Positions 16,377-24,710 of a stretch of 48,876 bases of DNA are shown one piece after another. Under the pieces are notes generated by a model. The model saw only the letters and a program-made list of their open reading frames with translations, did no database searches and was not told the DNA's origin. A program made the translations under genes and the position numbers. The stretch comes from an uncultured Clostridia bacterium (lineage in GTDB: Bacteria > Bacillota > Clostridia > Christensenellales > Borkfalkiaceae). Positions within the stretch are counted from its first letter, which is position 1. Each line of letters opens with the position of its first letter. The DNA lies in contig CAKQQY010000012.1 of the NCBI GenBank assembly GCA_934271245.1, positions 1 through 48,876 of the forward strand, given 5' to 3'.

Positions 16377-17045
16377 TTACTTTCGGAGCAAAAACTCCTT
16401 CACCTCCCCGTTAAATTTCAGCGGCTTATCTATAAAACAAAAATGCGCCGCGTTTTTTATTACGACAAGTTCGCTGTTTTCTATACCTTTATGCAGCCTT
16501 TCCGCCATATAAAGGGGCGTTTCCTTGTCGTTTTCGCCGAACACTATAAGCGTTCGGTTTTTTATGCACGGCAAAACGCCGTCTAAATGTTCGTTCACTA
16601 TTTTGCAGAAACTTTCTTTCATTACGGGACTTAAAGAGAGATACTCTTTGGAATAAAACCCTTTAAGCGCGCTTTTAGGCAAAAACCGCGATAAAATTTT
16701 AAACGTTTTGGTTTTTACTTTATACTTAAAACCACGTTCGGGTTTTAACCCCGCAGAGCCTGTAAGCACCAGTTTATCGAAAACGCCGCCGTTTTCCGCC
16801 GCCGCCTTTAACGCTATTCTTCCGCCGAAAGAATGGGCGATAACGTGCGGTTTTACTATTCCCCTTTTATACATATACTCTCTGACTTCGTTTACGTAAT
16901 CGGAAAGGGAATAAGGATAATCCATACCCTTATTTTCGCCGAAACCTTTTAAGTCGAATGCGTACGTATCGAAATATCTGGAAAAAAACGGAATCTGTAA
17001 AGAAAAACTCTCTTTACACGATAAATAGCCGTGCAGAAACAGCAA
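16377..17045 (-). CDS. Alpha/beta hydrolase
   Basis: A 222-aa (minimum) alpha/beta-fold hydrolase. LLFLHGYLSCKESF gives the oxyanion HG motif, VIAHSFGGRIAL the nucleophile elbow (Ser), LIVFGENDKETPLY the acid (Asp) and NAAHFCF the catalytic histidine. The start is doubtful: 17045 is a TTG without a ribosome site. The frame stays open upstream to the rimI stop and would add residues fitting the family, but contains no ATG, GTG or TTG near the AAGGAG at the rimI end. Substrate unknown; the position between rimI and murF may mean nothing more than co-transcription. Confidence 0.82.
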   Translation of the reverse strand: MLFLHGYLSCKESFSLQIPFFSRYFDTYAFDLKGFGENKGMDYPYSLSDYVNEVREYMYKRGIVKPHVIAHSFGGRIALKAAAENGGVFDKLVLTGSAGLKPERGFKYKVKTKTFKILSRFLPKSALKGFYSKEYLSLSPVMKESFCKIVNEHLDGVLPCIKNRTLIVFGENDKETPLYMAERLHKGIENSELVVIKNAAHFCFIDKPLKFNGEVKEFLLRK

Positions 17046-17082
17046 CGGTTTTTCATTGGTAAAAAGAGCGTCGTTATTCGTA

Positions 17083-17517
17083 CTATAACTCCTTTTTGTA
17101 TATTACGGCGTTCTCGCCGTCATTATAATACTTTTTCCTTACTGAAACTATATTAAAACCGAATTTTTCGTAAAGAATACGGGCGACGGAATTTTTCTCT
17201 CTGACTTCGAGAAAAACTTCCCTTACCCCTTTTTCTTTTAAGTCCTTTAACGTTTTATCCGCAAGCGAAGAAGATATTTTTTTACCCCTTTCTTCGGGGA
17301 TTACGAAAACGTCTTCTATATCGGCGGAATCCGCCGCCACCGAGTAACTTATATAGGCGACGAGTTCTTCTTTTTCGTTGAACGCGCCGAAAACGAAAAA
17401 CCTTCCGCTGTTAAAAGACGATTTTAAAACGTTTAAGTTCCAGCCGTCGGGGAAATATTTTTCGTTTAAATCGGCGATTTTTTCGGCAAACGCTTCCGTC
17501 AGCGGTTTTATCGTCAT
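17083..17517 (-). CDS. rimI: Ribosomal protein alanine N-acetyltransferase RimI-type
   Basis: A 144-aa GNAT acetyltransferase. The acetyl-CoA loop VIPEERGKKISSSL (Q/R-x-x-G-x-G/A type) and the EVREKNSVARILYEKFGFNIVSVRKKYY C-terminal block are characteristic of RimI. It overlaps tsaB by 4 nt, the conserved tsaE-tsaB-rimI arrangement. The name follows this context; the natural substrate in this lineage is not known. Confidence 0.9.
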   Translation of the reverse strand: MTIKPLTEAFAEKIADLNEKYFPDGWNLNVLKSSFNSGRFFVFGAFNEKEELVAYISYSVAADSADIEDVFVIPEERGKKISSSLADKTLKDLKEKGVREVFLEVREKNSVARILYEKFGFNIVSVRKKYYNDGENAVIYKKEL

Positions 17518-18122
17518 CTGCCTTCTTCCGCCTGACTTTTTCTTATATATAGCGGAACGAGTTTTTCCGCGTCGAAAGTTATTTCGTTTTTTTTGTTTTC
17601 TATCGCTTTTATAAAGCCGTCTACAATAGAAACGACTTCCGTTTCTACGCCGTCGATTTTTTTACCCGACAAAAAAGTATATTCTCCTTTAAGCGATAAA
17701 AGTTCGTCTTTGCCGATAAACTTTGGCGGAAAAACGACTTTGCCGTTTTCGTAACCGCAAACGTAATACGACCCGTGCAACGCGTCTATTATCGCCATTA
17801 CTTTGCCTTGCTGAATATTATACGCTATCGTATCGAAAGAAGTTACCGGAAGACACGGTTTATTCGCCGCAAAACATAGTCCTTTAACGGTGGAAATCCC
17901 TATTCTTATTCCCGTAAACGAGCCTGCCCCCACGACGCATGCGAAAAAGTCGAAATCGGAAAGTTTCGCGCCGAGTTTTTCCAGAACTTCTTCCGTTTTC
18001 GGCATTAAACTTACCGAGTGACGAACGCCGCAGTCGGGTTCGAACACGATCTCCGTTTTATCTCCTTTTTCTGCGATTATCGTAAGATTTTCGCCGCTCG
18101 TATCTATTGCGAGATAGTTCAT
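17514..18122 (-). CDS. tsaB: tRNA threonylcarbamoyladenosine biosynthesis protein TsaB
   Basis: A 202-aa actin-fold partner of TsaD in the complex that makes t6A37 on ANN-decoding tRNAs. Conserved: LAIDTSGENLTI at the N-terminus, GAGSFTGIRIGISTVKGL near 65-83 and YIRKSQAEE at the end. Overlaps tsaE and rimI by 4 nt each, so translation is coupled. tsaD is not in the window. Confidence 0.95.
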   Translation of the reverse strand: MNYLAIDTSGENLTIIAEKGDKTEIVFEPDCGVRHSVSLMPKTEEVLEKLGAKLSDFDFFACVVGAGSFTGIRIGISTVKGLCFAANKPCLPVTSFDTIAYNIQQGKVMAIIDALHGSYYVCGYENGKVVFPPKFIGKDELLSLKGEYTFLSGKKIDGVETEVVSIVDGFIKAIENKKNEITFDAEKLVPLYIRKSQAEEGR

Positions 18123-18514
18123 AAAATAATTTTCCTTTTATCGTTATCGACCTTTTCTATTACGACGGTTTTCGCATTTTCGGGCAGAACGCTTTCGATG
18201 TTTTCCGCCCATTCGATCAAACATATGTCGTCTTTACCGAAGTAGTCGGTAAGGCCTAACGCTTCGGCGTCTTCGCCGGAAGATAATCTGTAACAATCGT
18301 AATGATATATATAGTCGCCGTACACGTTAAGGTAAGCGTAGGTAGGGCTGGTTACGCCCGTAAACCCGAAGTATTCCGCCACCCCTTTGACGAATTCCGT
18401 TTTCCCCGCGCCGAGATCTCCTTTAAGAAGCACCACGTCCCCCGTTTTAAGGGTTTTTGCGTACTCTTTCGCCGCGTTTATCGTTTCTTTTTCGCTTTCG
18501 GTTATTATTTCCAT
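18119..18514 (-). CDS. tsaE: tRNA threonylcarbamoyladenosine biosynthesis ATPase TsaE
   Basis: A 131-aa P-loop ATPase that resets the TsaBD complex in t6A synthesis. Walker A GDLGAGKTEFVKG (32-44), the TSPTYAYLNVY segment, HYDCYRL and the LIEWAENI motif are diagnostic. First gene of the tsaE-tsaB-rimI-hydrolase-murF-ddl run; a ribosome site (AAAGGATA) precedes the ATG. Confidence 0.96.
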   Translation of the reverse strand: MEIITESEKETINAAKEYAKTLKTGDVVLLKGDLGAGKTEFVKGVAEYFGFTGVTSPTYAYLNVYGDYIYHYDCYRLSSGEDAEALGLTDYFGKDDICLIEWAENIESVLPENAKTVVIEKVDNDKRKIIL

Positions 18515-18546
18515 ATATATCCTTTCTCTTCGGAAGTTTTAGGCGG

Positions 18547-19095
18547 TCACACTTTATCTACAAGCCACCTGACCCTTTTATAAAGCAACACGCATATTAT
18601 CGCGTTTCCGAAATACTTTATCAGGTTAAAAAGTATTATATACCAAAACGTGTCGTGAAACAACTCTTTTACGGTCATAGGGAAAAATCCCAGACTTTTA
18701 TATACGGGGAATATCACGAAACGGTTAAGCGGCAAACTTAAAAGAACCGCCGACAAAGAAAATATCGCGAGAGATATTATCACCCACTTAATTCCTTTTT
18801 TGTATTTATACATAATCGACGGGCATACTATAAACACGTTGGCTAAAACGAAGTTACACAGTTCCCCCGCACCCATAGACGAACTCTTTATAAGGCAAAG
18901 ACATTCCACGCACAAAATAATCGCTTCCGCATAGAGCGGACCTAACATAAACGCCGCTATCATTATTACCGCGAAGGAAAAATCAAGTTTGAAAAAGTCG
19001 GTAAAAAGCGGTATTTCTATAAATGTAAGCGCGTACGATAGCGCCACCGTTACTCCCGACAGAGCGATTCGTTTGGTTACGGACATTTTTTGCAT
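18547..19095 (-). CDS. ribU: ECF riboflavin transporter S component RibU
   Basis: A 182-aa substrate-binding membrane subunit of an energy-coupling-factor transporter for riboflavin. About six hydrophobic segments; KRIALSGVTVALSYALTFIEIP at the N-terminus and KLDFSFAVIMIAAFMLGPLYAE are typical of RibU. Shared EcfA/A'/T subunits are not in the window. The start is the ATG at 19095 (MQKMSVTK), 8 nt after GAAGGGG; codons further upstream lie in a regulatory hairpin. The FMN riboswitch directly upstream confirms the substrate. Confidence 0.93.
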   Translation of the reverse strand: MQKMSVTKRIALSGVTVALSYALTFIEIPLFTDFFKLDFSFAVIMIAAFMLGPLYAEAIILCVECLCLIKSSSMGAGELCNFVLANVFIVCPSIMYKYKKGIKWVIISLAIFSLSAVLLSLPLNRFVIFPVYKSLGFFPMTVKELFHDTFWYIILFNLIKYFGNAIICVLLYKRVRWLVDKV

Positions 19096-19102
19096 AATAA
19101 AA

Positions 19103-19121
19103 CCCCTTCGATTCAAAGGGG
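19103..19121 (-). promoter_or_regulatory. Expression platform hairpin hiding the ribU ribosome site
   Basis: CCCCTTTGAATCGAAGGGG on the minus strand folds with a 7-bp stem. Its 3' arm GAAGGGG is the ribosome site of ribU, and TTTTATT follows. It can therefore block translation, and possibly act as a weak terminator. Confidence 0.7.
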
Positions 19122-19139
19122 CGCAAAAACATTAAAATA

Positions 19140-19250
19140 ATTCTTTTCTCATCCGGACTTTAACCGTCGGTTACGGAATCACCGTATCAACCCCCGAAAG
19201 GGTTCGCAGACTTTACTGCCGATGGGGAATTTCACCCCGCCCCAAAGAAT
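19140..19250 (-). promoter_or_regulatory. FMN riboswitch (RFN element)
   Basis: The minus strand carries the conserved RFN blocks in order: GGGGCGGGGTGAAATTCCCC, the ATCGGCAGTAAAG segment, GCGAACCC with the GGGTTGAT partner, GGTGATTCCG, ACCGACGG and AGTCCGGATG. It lies between a promoter and ribU, as expected for FMN repression of riboflavin uptake. Confidence 0.97.
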
Positions 19251-19257
19251 CGTTTAC

Positions 19258-19286
19258 ATTTTATACCCGTTTTTATCGTTTGTAAA
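19258..19286 (-). promoter_or_regulatory. Promoter of the FMN riboswitch-ribU transcript
   Basis: Minus-strand TTTACA (19281-19286), 17-nt spacer, TAAAAT (19258-19263). Confidence 0.65.
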
Positions 19287-19364
19287 GCGGATTATTACAA
19301 AATTAGTTTAAATAACGCAAATATTTTCACTTTTTATCCTTTTTTTTCGCGCTATTATGCGTAT

Positions 19365-19664
19365 ATGAATAATATTTTATCTTCATTTCTTCCTGGATTA
19401 GGTCTTTTAATTCTTCTTTTTGCCGCCTGCTTTATAGCGGTCGTCGGCGTGAAAACGGTGTTCTTTTCCGTTATAGACATAGTCGCTCGGTATAAATCTG
19501 CCGAAAAACCCGCGGAAAAATCCGCCGAACCGATAAAACCCACGCCTAAACAAACGCAAACCGCAAAACGCCGCGTTTATAAAAGAAGAATTCCGCGCCC
19601 CGAACGGAGCATAGAAATAAACCCCAACGAGATAGACCGTATCTACGTCAGAAGGTCGTCTTAA
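19365..19664 (+). CDS. Small single-span membrane protein, unknown
   Basis: A 99-aa protein with a hydrophobic N-terminal half (helix about 8-40, possibly two spans) and a basic, proline- and lysine-rich tail (EKPAEKSAEPIKPTPKQTQTAKRRVYKRR). Not recognised. No clear ribosome site before the ATG, so the start is provisional. It lies alone on the plus strand between ribU and rsfS, converging with rsfS at a 5-nt gap. The tail could bind RNA, DNA or the cell wall; there is no firm evidence for any of these. Confidence 0.55.
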   Translation: MNNILSSFLPGLGLLILLFAACFIAVVGVKTVFFSVIDIVARYKSAEKPAEKSAEPIKPTPKQTQTAKRRVYKRRIPRPERSIEINPNEIDRIYVRRSS

Positions 19665-19669
19665 AAACC

Positions 19670-20011
19670 TTAAAGTTTGGTGACGTTTTTATCGTCGCCC
19701 CAAAGTTTTTCCAGATGGTAGAATAAACGCGTTTCGTCGTTGAAAACGTGTACTATAACGTCGCCGTAATCGAGCACCGCCCATCTGCCTTCTCTTACGC
19801 CTTCTCTTCTCGTAGGAGATACGCCGAGTTTTTCCGTTTCTTCTTCGACGTGATCGATAAGCGAACGCGTATGCGTCATAGATCTTCCGCTTGCCACTAC
19901 GAAATAGTCGGCTACGGAAGATTTTTCTTTTACGTCTATCATTACCACGTCTTCGCCTTTGTGGTCTTTAAGTACGCCGCATATCATTTCGGCAAATTCT
20001 TTAGATTCCAT
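19670..20011 (-). CDS. rsfS: Ribosomal silencing factor RsfS
   Basis: A 113-aa protein that binds L14 and blocks subunit joining when nutrients fall. The conserved VVMIDVKEKSSVADYFVVASG core and EGVREGRWAVLDYGDVIVHVF C-terminal block identify it. It follows the nadD-yqeK fusion by 4 nt, matching the nadD-yqeK-rsfS order of Bacillus. Confidence 0.96.
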   Translation of the reverse strand: MESKEFAEMICGVLKDHKGEDVVMIDVKEKSSVADYFVVASGRSMTHTRSLIDHVEEETEKLGVSPTRREGVREGRWAVLDYGDVIVHVFNDETRLFYHLEKLWGDDKNVTKL

Positions 20012-20015
20012 TTTT

Positions 20016-21143
20016 TTACTTCCTTTTTATATAATAATCGTACGCTTCCAGCGTTTTTTCGTATATATATTGTCCTTTATTCATTAAGTGCAACGTTTCT
20101 TCTTTCAAACACTCTTTAAAACAGGTTTCCAAATCCCCGTCGTAAAGGCTCCTTAATTTTTCCACCCCGTCGTAAGTTCTTCCGTTTTCTATCATATCCG
20201 CAACGAAAACGAGTTTTCCGAGCGTGGTCATATCCGCTTTGCCCGAAGTGTGATAGCGTATCGCGTCCAAAACTTCCGCATCGTTTACCCCTAAAACGTT
20301 TTCCGCGACGTACGCCCCCAGATACTGGTGTACTACGGGCGGCGGCACGTTGTCGGGCAAAGAAAATTCGGGAAAATCCGACGGATTCATATATTTCGCG
20401 CAGTCGTGAAGAAGGGTTGCCGCGGCGATTTTGTCTTCGGGAAGGGATAACTCTTTGGCTTTTTTCATTGCCGCAACGTATACCCCCGCGGTATGCAAAA
20501 GCCGCTTTTCGGGTAAAACTTTTTTTATAAAATCGGTGTATTTATCCCCTTTATACACGCCGTTTTTCATTATATAATCGTAAACGCCGTCGGGAAGAAG
20601 GTCCTTTGCGTCCAACCCGAGCGCGCATTTTATACGGATTTCCGTGGAAGAAACGTTGTTTCCGCGGTACTTAAAGGTTATAAAGTCGGTGCCGAAGCGT
20701 TCCTTAAAAAATTTATGTTCGCCGTCGAAATCGGCGAAAAAATCTTCCCTGAAAAACACGGCGAGTTTTACGGCTTTTAATATTCTTTCGGGGTATCTCC
20801 ACGTTTTAAAGTCGGTCAGCATATCTCCGCCGACCAAAAAATACAATTCGTCGTCGGGATAAATTTCTCTGAATTTTTCCACGGTAAGGTAAGTATAACT
20901 TTTACCGCCGTTTTTTATTTCGTAGTCACTTATTTCTATATTTTCCGCGCCGGAAAAAGCGATTTTAAGCATATTCAGCCTGTCGGCGGGCGGCGCCGGC
21001 ACGATATGTTTATGCGGCGGCATAAAAGTCGGCATAACGATGAGTTTATCGAGATTCAATTCTTCTATCGCCTTTTTGCACAGGCTTACGTGTTCCCTAT
21101 GCACGGGGTTAAAAGTACCGCCGAAAATCGCTATCCTTTTCAT
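20016..21143 (-). CDS. nadD: NadD-YqeK fusion: nicotinate-nucleotide adenylyltransferase plus HD hydrolase
   Basis: A 375-aa two-domain protein. Residues 1-197 are NadD, which makes deamido-NAD: the nucleotidyltransferase GGTFNPVHREH (HxxH; the common third residue Gly is Glu here), FLVGGDMLTDFKTWRYPE and the C-terminal NNVSSTEIR motif. Residues ~205-375 are a YqeK-type HD domain with HTAGVYVAA, LLHDCAKYM (metal HD) and YHTSGKADM; YqeK proteins hydrolyse Ap4A-type nucleotides. In Bacillus these are adjacent separate genes. There is no stop codon or internal ribosome site at the junction, so a true fusion is likely. Confidence 0.93.
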   Translation of the reverse strand: MKRIAIFGGTFNPVHREHVSLCKKAIEELNLDKLIVMPTFMPPHKHIVPAPPADRLNMLKIAFSGAENIEISDYEIKNGGKSYTYLTVEKFREIYPDDELYFLVGGDMLTDFKTWRYPERILKAVKLAVFFREDFFADFDGEHKFFKERFGTDFITFKYRGNNVSSTEIRIKCALGLDAKDLLPDGVYDYIMKNGVYKGDKYTDFIKKVLPEKRLLHTAGVYVAAMKKAKELSLPEDKIAAATLLHDCAKYMNPSDFPEFSLPDNVPPPVVHQYLGAYVAENVLGVNDAEVLDAIRYHTSGKADMTTLGKLVFVADMIENGRTYDGVEKLRSLYDGDLETCFKECLKEETLHLMNKGQYIYEKTLEAYDYYIKRK

Positions 21144-21237
21144 ATTTTACATTGTAACAAATTTCCGTCGGAAATTCAACGGTTTTTTCGTTTAAAAACT
21201 CACGAAAAAGGCAATAATTACCGCGGAGCAGAAAATT

Positions 21238-22020
21238 ATGAAAATATCTTTGACCAAAATTTTTACCGACACCGTTTTTCTGGCGTTCGTATCTTTTATA
21301 ATAACCTTCGCCGCCGCCAACTATTTCGTAAAACGCCCGTATTCTCTTCTCATCGCTTTATGGGCGGCGTTCTTTTTCGGGATTATCGGCAACTGCGTTA
21401 TAGTTTTTTTCGAGAAAAAACGAGTTAAAAAAGAAAAGGAAAAGAGAGAAAAGGCGGCTCTTTTGGATTCGGTTACTTTCGCGAAAGACGAAGAAAAAGA
21501 AAAGGTCTTTCTTTCGGCGTTAAAAAAGGATTACGCGTCGATAAAACTTTCGCGCGGGGGTTATTTTATCCCCGAAAAAAACGTTCTGGTTTTTGTCGAA
21601 GCGGGTTATTCGCCGCTTGACAAAGCGAAAACGGTAAAAATTTTCAACCTTTTAAGTAAAGACGAAAAAGCCGCCCTGTACTATCGTTTCAAAGAAAGCG
21701 GCGCGGACGAATTCGCGGAAAGGTTCAACGGTAAAATAATATTAAAATCGGAAAACGACCTGATTTCTTTGATAGAAAAATCGGACGTTAAACTTTCGCC
21801 GCCCTTTTTAACTTTTCCCGAAAAGAGAAGAGCCACGTTAAAAGAAACGATGAAAAAAAAGAAAGCCGTAAAGTATTTATTACTCGGCTTAACTTTTCTC
21901 GGATTAAGTTTTATTCTTCCGCTGAAACTTTATTACATAATTTTCGGCGGAGTTTTGTGTCTGTTTTCGCTTGTAACTTTCTTTTTCGGGTATTCGGAAA
22001 AAGAAAAGCCTACTTCTTAA
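21238..22020 (+). CDS. Unknown membrane protein with central cytoplasmic domain
   Basis: A 260-aa protein with two N-terminal helices (about 10-28 and 35-57), a very basic/acidic coiled stretch (EKKRVKKEKEKREKAAL), a folded soluble region (75-205) and two C-terminal helices (about 209-228 and 230-248). Not recognised. The soluble part has alternating strands and helices (SRGGYFIPEKNVLVFVEAGY), reminiscent of a nuclease-like alpha/beta core, but I see no catalytic signature. Its stop overlaps that of yhbY by 4 nt, tail to tail. Confidence 0.75.
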   Translation: MKISLTKIFTDTVFLAFVSFIITFAAANYFVKRPYSLLIALWAAFFFGIIGNCVIVFFEKKRVKKEKEKREKAALLDSVTFAKDEEKEKVFLSALKKDYASIKLSRGGYFIPEKNVLVFVEAGYSPLDKAKTVKIFNLLSKDEKAALYYRFKESGADEFAERFNGKIILKSENDLISLIEKSDVKLSPPFLTFPEKRRATLKETMKKKKAVKYLLLGLTFLGLSFILPLKLYYIIFGGVLCLFSLVTFFFGYSEKEKPTS

Positions 22021-22310
22021 AACTCGATATGTTCTACCTTTTCCGAAGAACTTCTTCTGTATAAAACGAGTTTTCTGCCCGTCGCGCACACGAATTCGGC
22101 GTTAAGTTTTTCGGCGATTTCGAATCCCGCTTCTTTCGCGTCCAACCCCGAATTTTCCAGAACGGTCACCTTTATAAGTTCCCTTTTTTCTATCGCCGAA
22201 TCGAGCGATTCGATAAGATTTTCGTTTATCCCGAACTTTCCTACCTGCGTTACGGGTTCTATCGTCTGCGCCATGGAGCGAAGAGTCGCTCTCTGCTTAC
22301 TTGTCAACAT
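22017..22310 (-). CDS. yhbY: Ribosome assembly RNA-binding protein YhbY (CRM domain)
   Basis: A 97-aa CRM-domain protein that associates with pre-50S particles. MLTSKQRATLRSMAQTIEPVTQVGK and ELIKVTVLENSGLDAKEAGFEIA fit the family, and the RKLVLYRRS motif ends the domain. It is 15 nt downstream of obgE, another 50S assembly factor, so the pairing is functional as well as positional. Confidence 0.95.
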   Translation of the reverse strand: MLTSKQRATLRSMAQTIEPVTQVGKFGINENLIESLDSAIEKRELIKVTVLENSGLDAKEAGFEIAEKLNAEFVCATGRKLVLYRRSSSEKVEHIEF

Positions 22311-22325
22311 AATTTCTCCTTGATT

Positions 22326-23588
22326 TTAATCTACGAATTCGAATTCTTCTCCGCCGATTATTACGGTGGATTTTTCCGTTGCGCCCATTTTGCGCAATTT
22401 GTCTATAATTCCGCGGTCTTTAAGCACTTTCTGCAAGTACGCGAGAGAGTTCATATCGTCCATAACGACGTTCCTTTTCAGTACTTCTACGAGCGAGCCT
22501 ACCACTACGAAGGTTTCCCCTTCTTTTAATATCTCGTATTCGAGTTTTTCGGGTTTCTTGTAAGTAAACTCTTCGTATTCGAGCGGTTTTACCGGCGGTA
22601 ATTTTTCTAATACCTTTATTATTTCTTCTTTTAATTTATCTACGCCTTTCCCGTCTATCGCGGAGATGGGAACGATTTTTTTACCCCTTCCGACCTTTTC
22701 TTTGAACGCTTTAAGGTTTTCTGCCGCGCCTTCTATATCGCATTTGTTGGCGACGATAATCTGTTTTAATTTAGCGACCTTTTTATCGTACTTTTTGAGT
22801 TCTTCGTTGATTGCCACGTAATCGGCGTAAGGATCTCTCCCTTCTATTCCCGACATATCAACGACGTGTATAAGCATTCTCGTCCTTTCGATATGCCTTA
22901 AAAATTCCGTTCCGAGCCCTAACCCTTCGGAAGCGCCTTCTATAAGCCCCGGAATATCCGCCACGGTGAACGTTTTATCGTACATTTCGCACACGCCGAG
23001 ATTAGGCGATAAGGTGGTAAAGTGATAATCGGCAATTTTCGGGCGCGCTTTCGTAAGTTTCCCAAGCAACGTGGATTTACCTACGTTCGGGAATCCTACA
23101 AGACCTACGTCCGCAATGGTTTTAAGTTCTAAAATTACCCTTTTGGTTTCCGTTTTTTCGCCCGTCTGCGAAAAATGGGGAGCGTGCCTTCTGGCGTTGG
23201 TGAATCTCGCGTTTCCTTTTCCGCCGTCGCCGCCCGTTAACACCACTTTTTTCTGTCCGTCTTCGAACATATCGGCTATAACGCTGCCCGTTTCTTTATC
23301 TTTTATAACGGTGCCGAGCGGAACTTTCAGCACAACGTCCTTTCCCGCTTTGCCGAAGCAATTTTTCGGTTCGCCGTTCGCGCCTCTTTCGGCTACGTAT
23401 TTGGTTTTATAATAATAATCGGCAAGGTTAGTCAAACTGCTGTCGGCAACAAATATAACGTCGCCGCCCTTTCCGCCGTCGCCGCCGTCCGGACCGCCGC
23501 TGACTTTTCCTTTATAGTGTATAAAGGAAGTTATGCCGTTTCCGCCGTCCCCTGCTTTTATACTGATAATGGCTCTGTCGATAAACAT
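22326..23588 (-). CDS. obgE: GTPase Obg
   Basis: A 420-aa GTPase of 50S assembly and stress signalling. Glycine-rich Obg fold (1-157: GGDGGNGITSFIHYKGKVSGGPDGGDGGKGG in part), G domain with GFPNVGKSTLL (P-loop), DIPGLIEGA (switch II) and ANKCD (guanine specificity), and a C-terminal OCT domain (about 345-420). Start ATG directly follows the nth stop, so translation is probably coupled. Confidence 0.98.
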   Translation of the reverse strand: MFIDRAIISIKAGDGGNGITSFIHYKGKVSGGPDGGDGGKGGDVIFVADSSLTNLADYYYKTKYVAERGANGEPKNCFGKAGKDVVLKVPLGTVIKDKETGSVIADMFEDGQKKVVLTGGDGGKGNARFTNARRHAPHFSQTGEKTETKRVILELKTIADVGLVGFPNVGKSTLLGKLTKARPKIADYHFTTLSPNLGVCEMYDKTFTVADIPGLIEGASEGLGLGTEFLRHIERTRMLIHVVDMSGIEGRDPYADYVAINEELKKYDKKVAKLKQIIVANKCDIEGAAENLKAFKEKVGRGKKIVPISAIDGKGVDKLKEEIIKVLEKLPPVKPLEYEEFTYKKPEKLEYEILKEGETFVVVGSLVEVLKRNVVMDDMNSLAYLQKVLKDRGIIDKLRKMGATEKSTVIIGGEEFEFVD

Positions 23589-24218
23589 TTACTTTCTTTT
23601 AATCCTTTTTTCGCACAATTCTTTTATAGGGCAGTTCTCGCAATCGGGTTTTTTTGCGCTGCAAAAACTTCTTCCTAAATATATCAGGTAATGGTGGGCT
23701 TTCGACCAGTCTTTTTTGTCGATAAGTTCCATAAGTTCTTTTTCCGTTTTGAGTACGTTTTCGCCCGAAGCAAGTCCGATTCTGTACGAAACCCTGAAAA
23801 CGTGCGTATCCACCGCGATAGCGTCGCCCTTAAACGCCACCGAATACACTACGTTGGCGGTTTTTCTGCCTACCCCCGAAAGGGTTTGCAAATCGGCTAA
23901 GTTATCGGGAACTTTGCCGCCGAATTTTTCCGCTATGTCTTTCGTCGCGCTTAATATATGTTCCGCTTTGGTTTTATAAAGTCCGCAGGAAAAAATGTAT
24001 TTTTCCAGTTCTTCCGCTTTCAGCGTAAGCATTTTTTCGGGTTCGCCGTACAGGGCGAAAAGTTTTTCCGTTACTTTATTTACCCGTTCGTCGGTGCATT
24101 GCGCCGACAATATTACCGCTACGAGCAGTTGATAAGGCGTTTCGAATTTAAGCGCGGGCTTGTCCGAAAATACTTCGGATAGTATTTCTACTACCCTTTT
24201 TGCTTTGGTTTTATTCAT
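23589..24218 (-). CDS. nth: Endonuclease III
   Basis: A 209-aa DNA glycosylase/AP lyase for oxidised pyrimidines. The helix-hairpin-helix LSGVGRKTANVVYS holds the catalytic lysine, VDTHVFRVSYRIGL the catalytic aspartate, and a C-X6-C-X2-C-X5-C [4Fe-4S] loop closes the protein. The ATG at 24218 (MNKTKAKRVVEIL) gives the normal length; a TTG 54 nt upstream would add a basic stretch atypical of Nth. Confidence 0.96.
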   Translation of the reverse strand: MNKTKAKRVVEILSEVFSDKPALKFETPYQLLVAVILSAQCTDERVNKVTEKLFALYGEPEKMLTLKAEELEKYIFSCGLYKTKAEHILSATKDIAEKFGGKVPDNLADLQTLSGVGRKTANVVYSVAFKGDAIAVDTHVFRVSYRIGLASGENVLKTEKELMELIDKKDWSKAHHYLIYLGRSFCSAKKPDCENCPIKELCEKRIKRK

Positions 24219-24281
24219 ACCGAATAATATTTTAACACAAGACCGCCGCCTTTTACAAGCGTTTTTTGCCAAGGCAAAAAT

Positions 24282-24539
24282 TTATATGAGCCGAACCGAC
24301 TTTCTGCCGCCGTATTCTTTTACCTTAAACGCCCCCGCGAACGAAGAAAAATTAACTTTTCTTAAAAGGCGGACGGCGAAATAATAGTTGTTTTCCGATA
24401 CCTTAACGGATAATCCGCAACCCACGCCCGCTTCTTTCGGGGTGTTCACGAGATTATTAGGGATTCCCCTTTCCGTTAAAATCGCCGAAAATTTTACCGA
24501 GTGTTCTCTCGACCGAAACGCTATAACCACATATCCCAT
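24282..24539 (-). CDS. DUF3343 protein (putative Se/S carrier-like)
   Basis: An 85-aa DUF3343-family protein. The pattern VVIAFRSREHSVKFSAILTERGIPNNLVNTP...AGVGCGLSVKV matches the family, whose small members carry one conserved cysteine (in GCGL) and are thought to hand on sulfur or selenium. AGGAG lies 7 nt before the chosen ATG; the longer upstream reading has no ribosome site. Divergent from a cysteine desulfurase-like gene, a pairing known in Clostridia. No selD or selenoprotein gene in the window, so a selenium role is only a possibility. Confidence 0.85.
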   Translation of the reverse strand: MGYVVIAFRSREHSVKFSAILTERGIPNNLVNTPKEAGVGCGLSVKVSENNYYFAVRLLRKVNFSSFAGAFKVKEYGGRKSVRLI

Positions 24540-24710
24540 TGTATTTCTCCTTTGCATAAATTTACCGTACAAACTATATATATCTATATGGAAGAACCAT
24601 TTCCGATTCCTCATATTAAAAACGATAAAGTTAAAACCGCAATCGATTTTAACTTCTACTGATATATATTATTTATTTAGCCGTCGCTTTTGTTACGGAA
24701 AGGAGCATTT

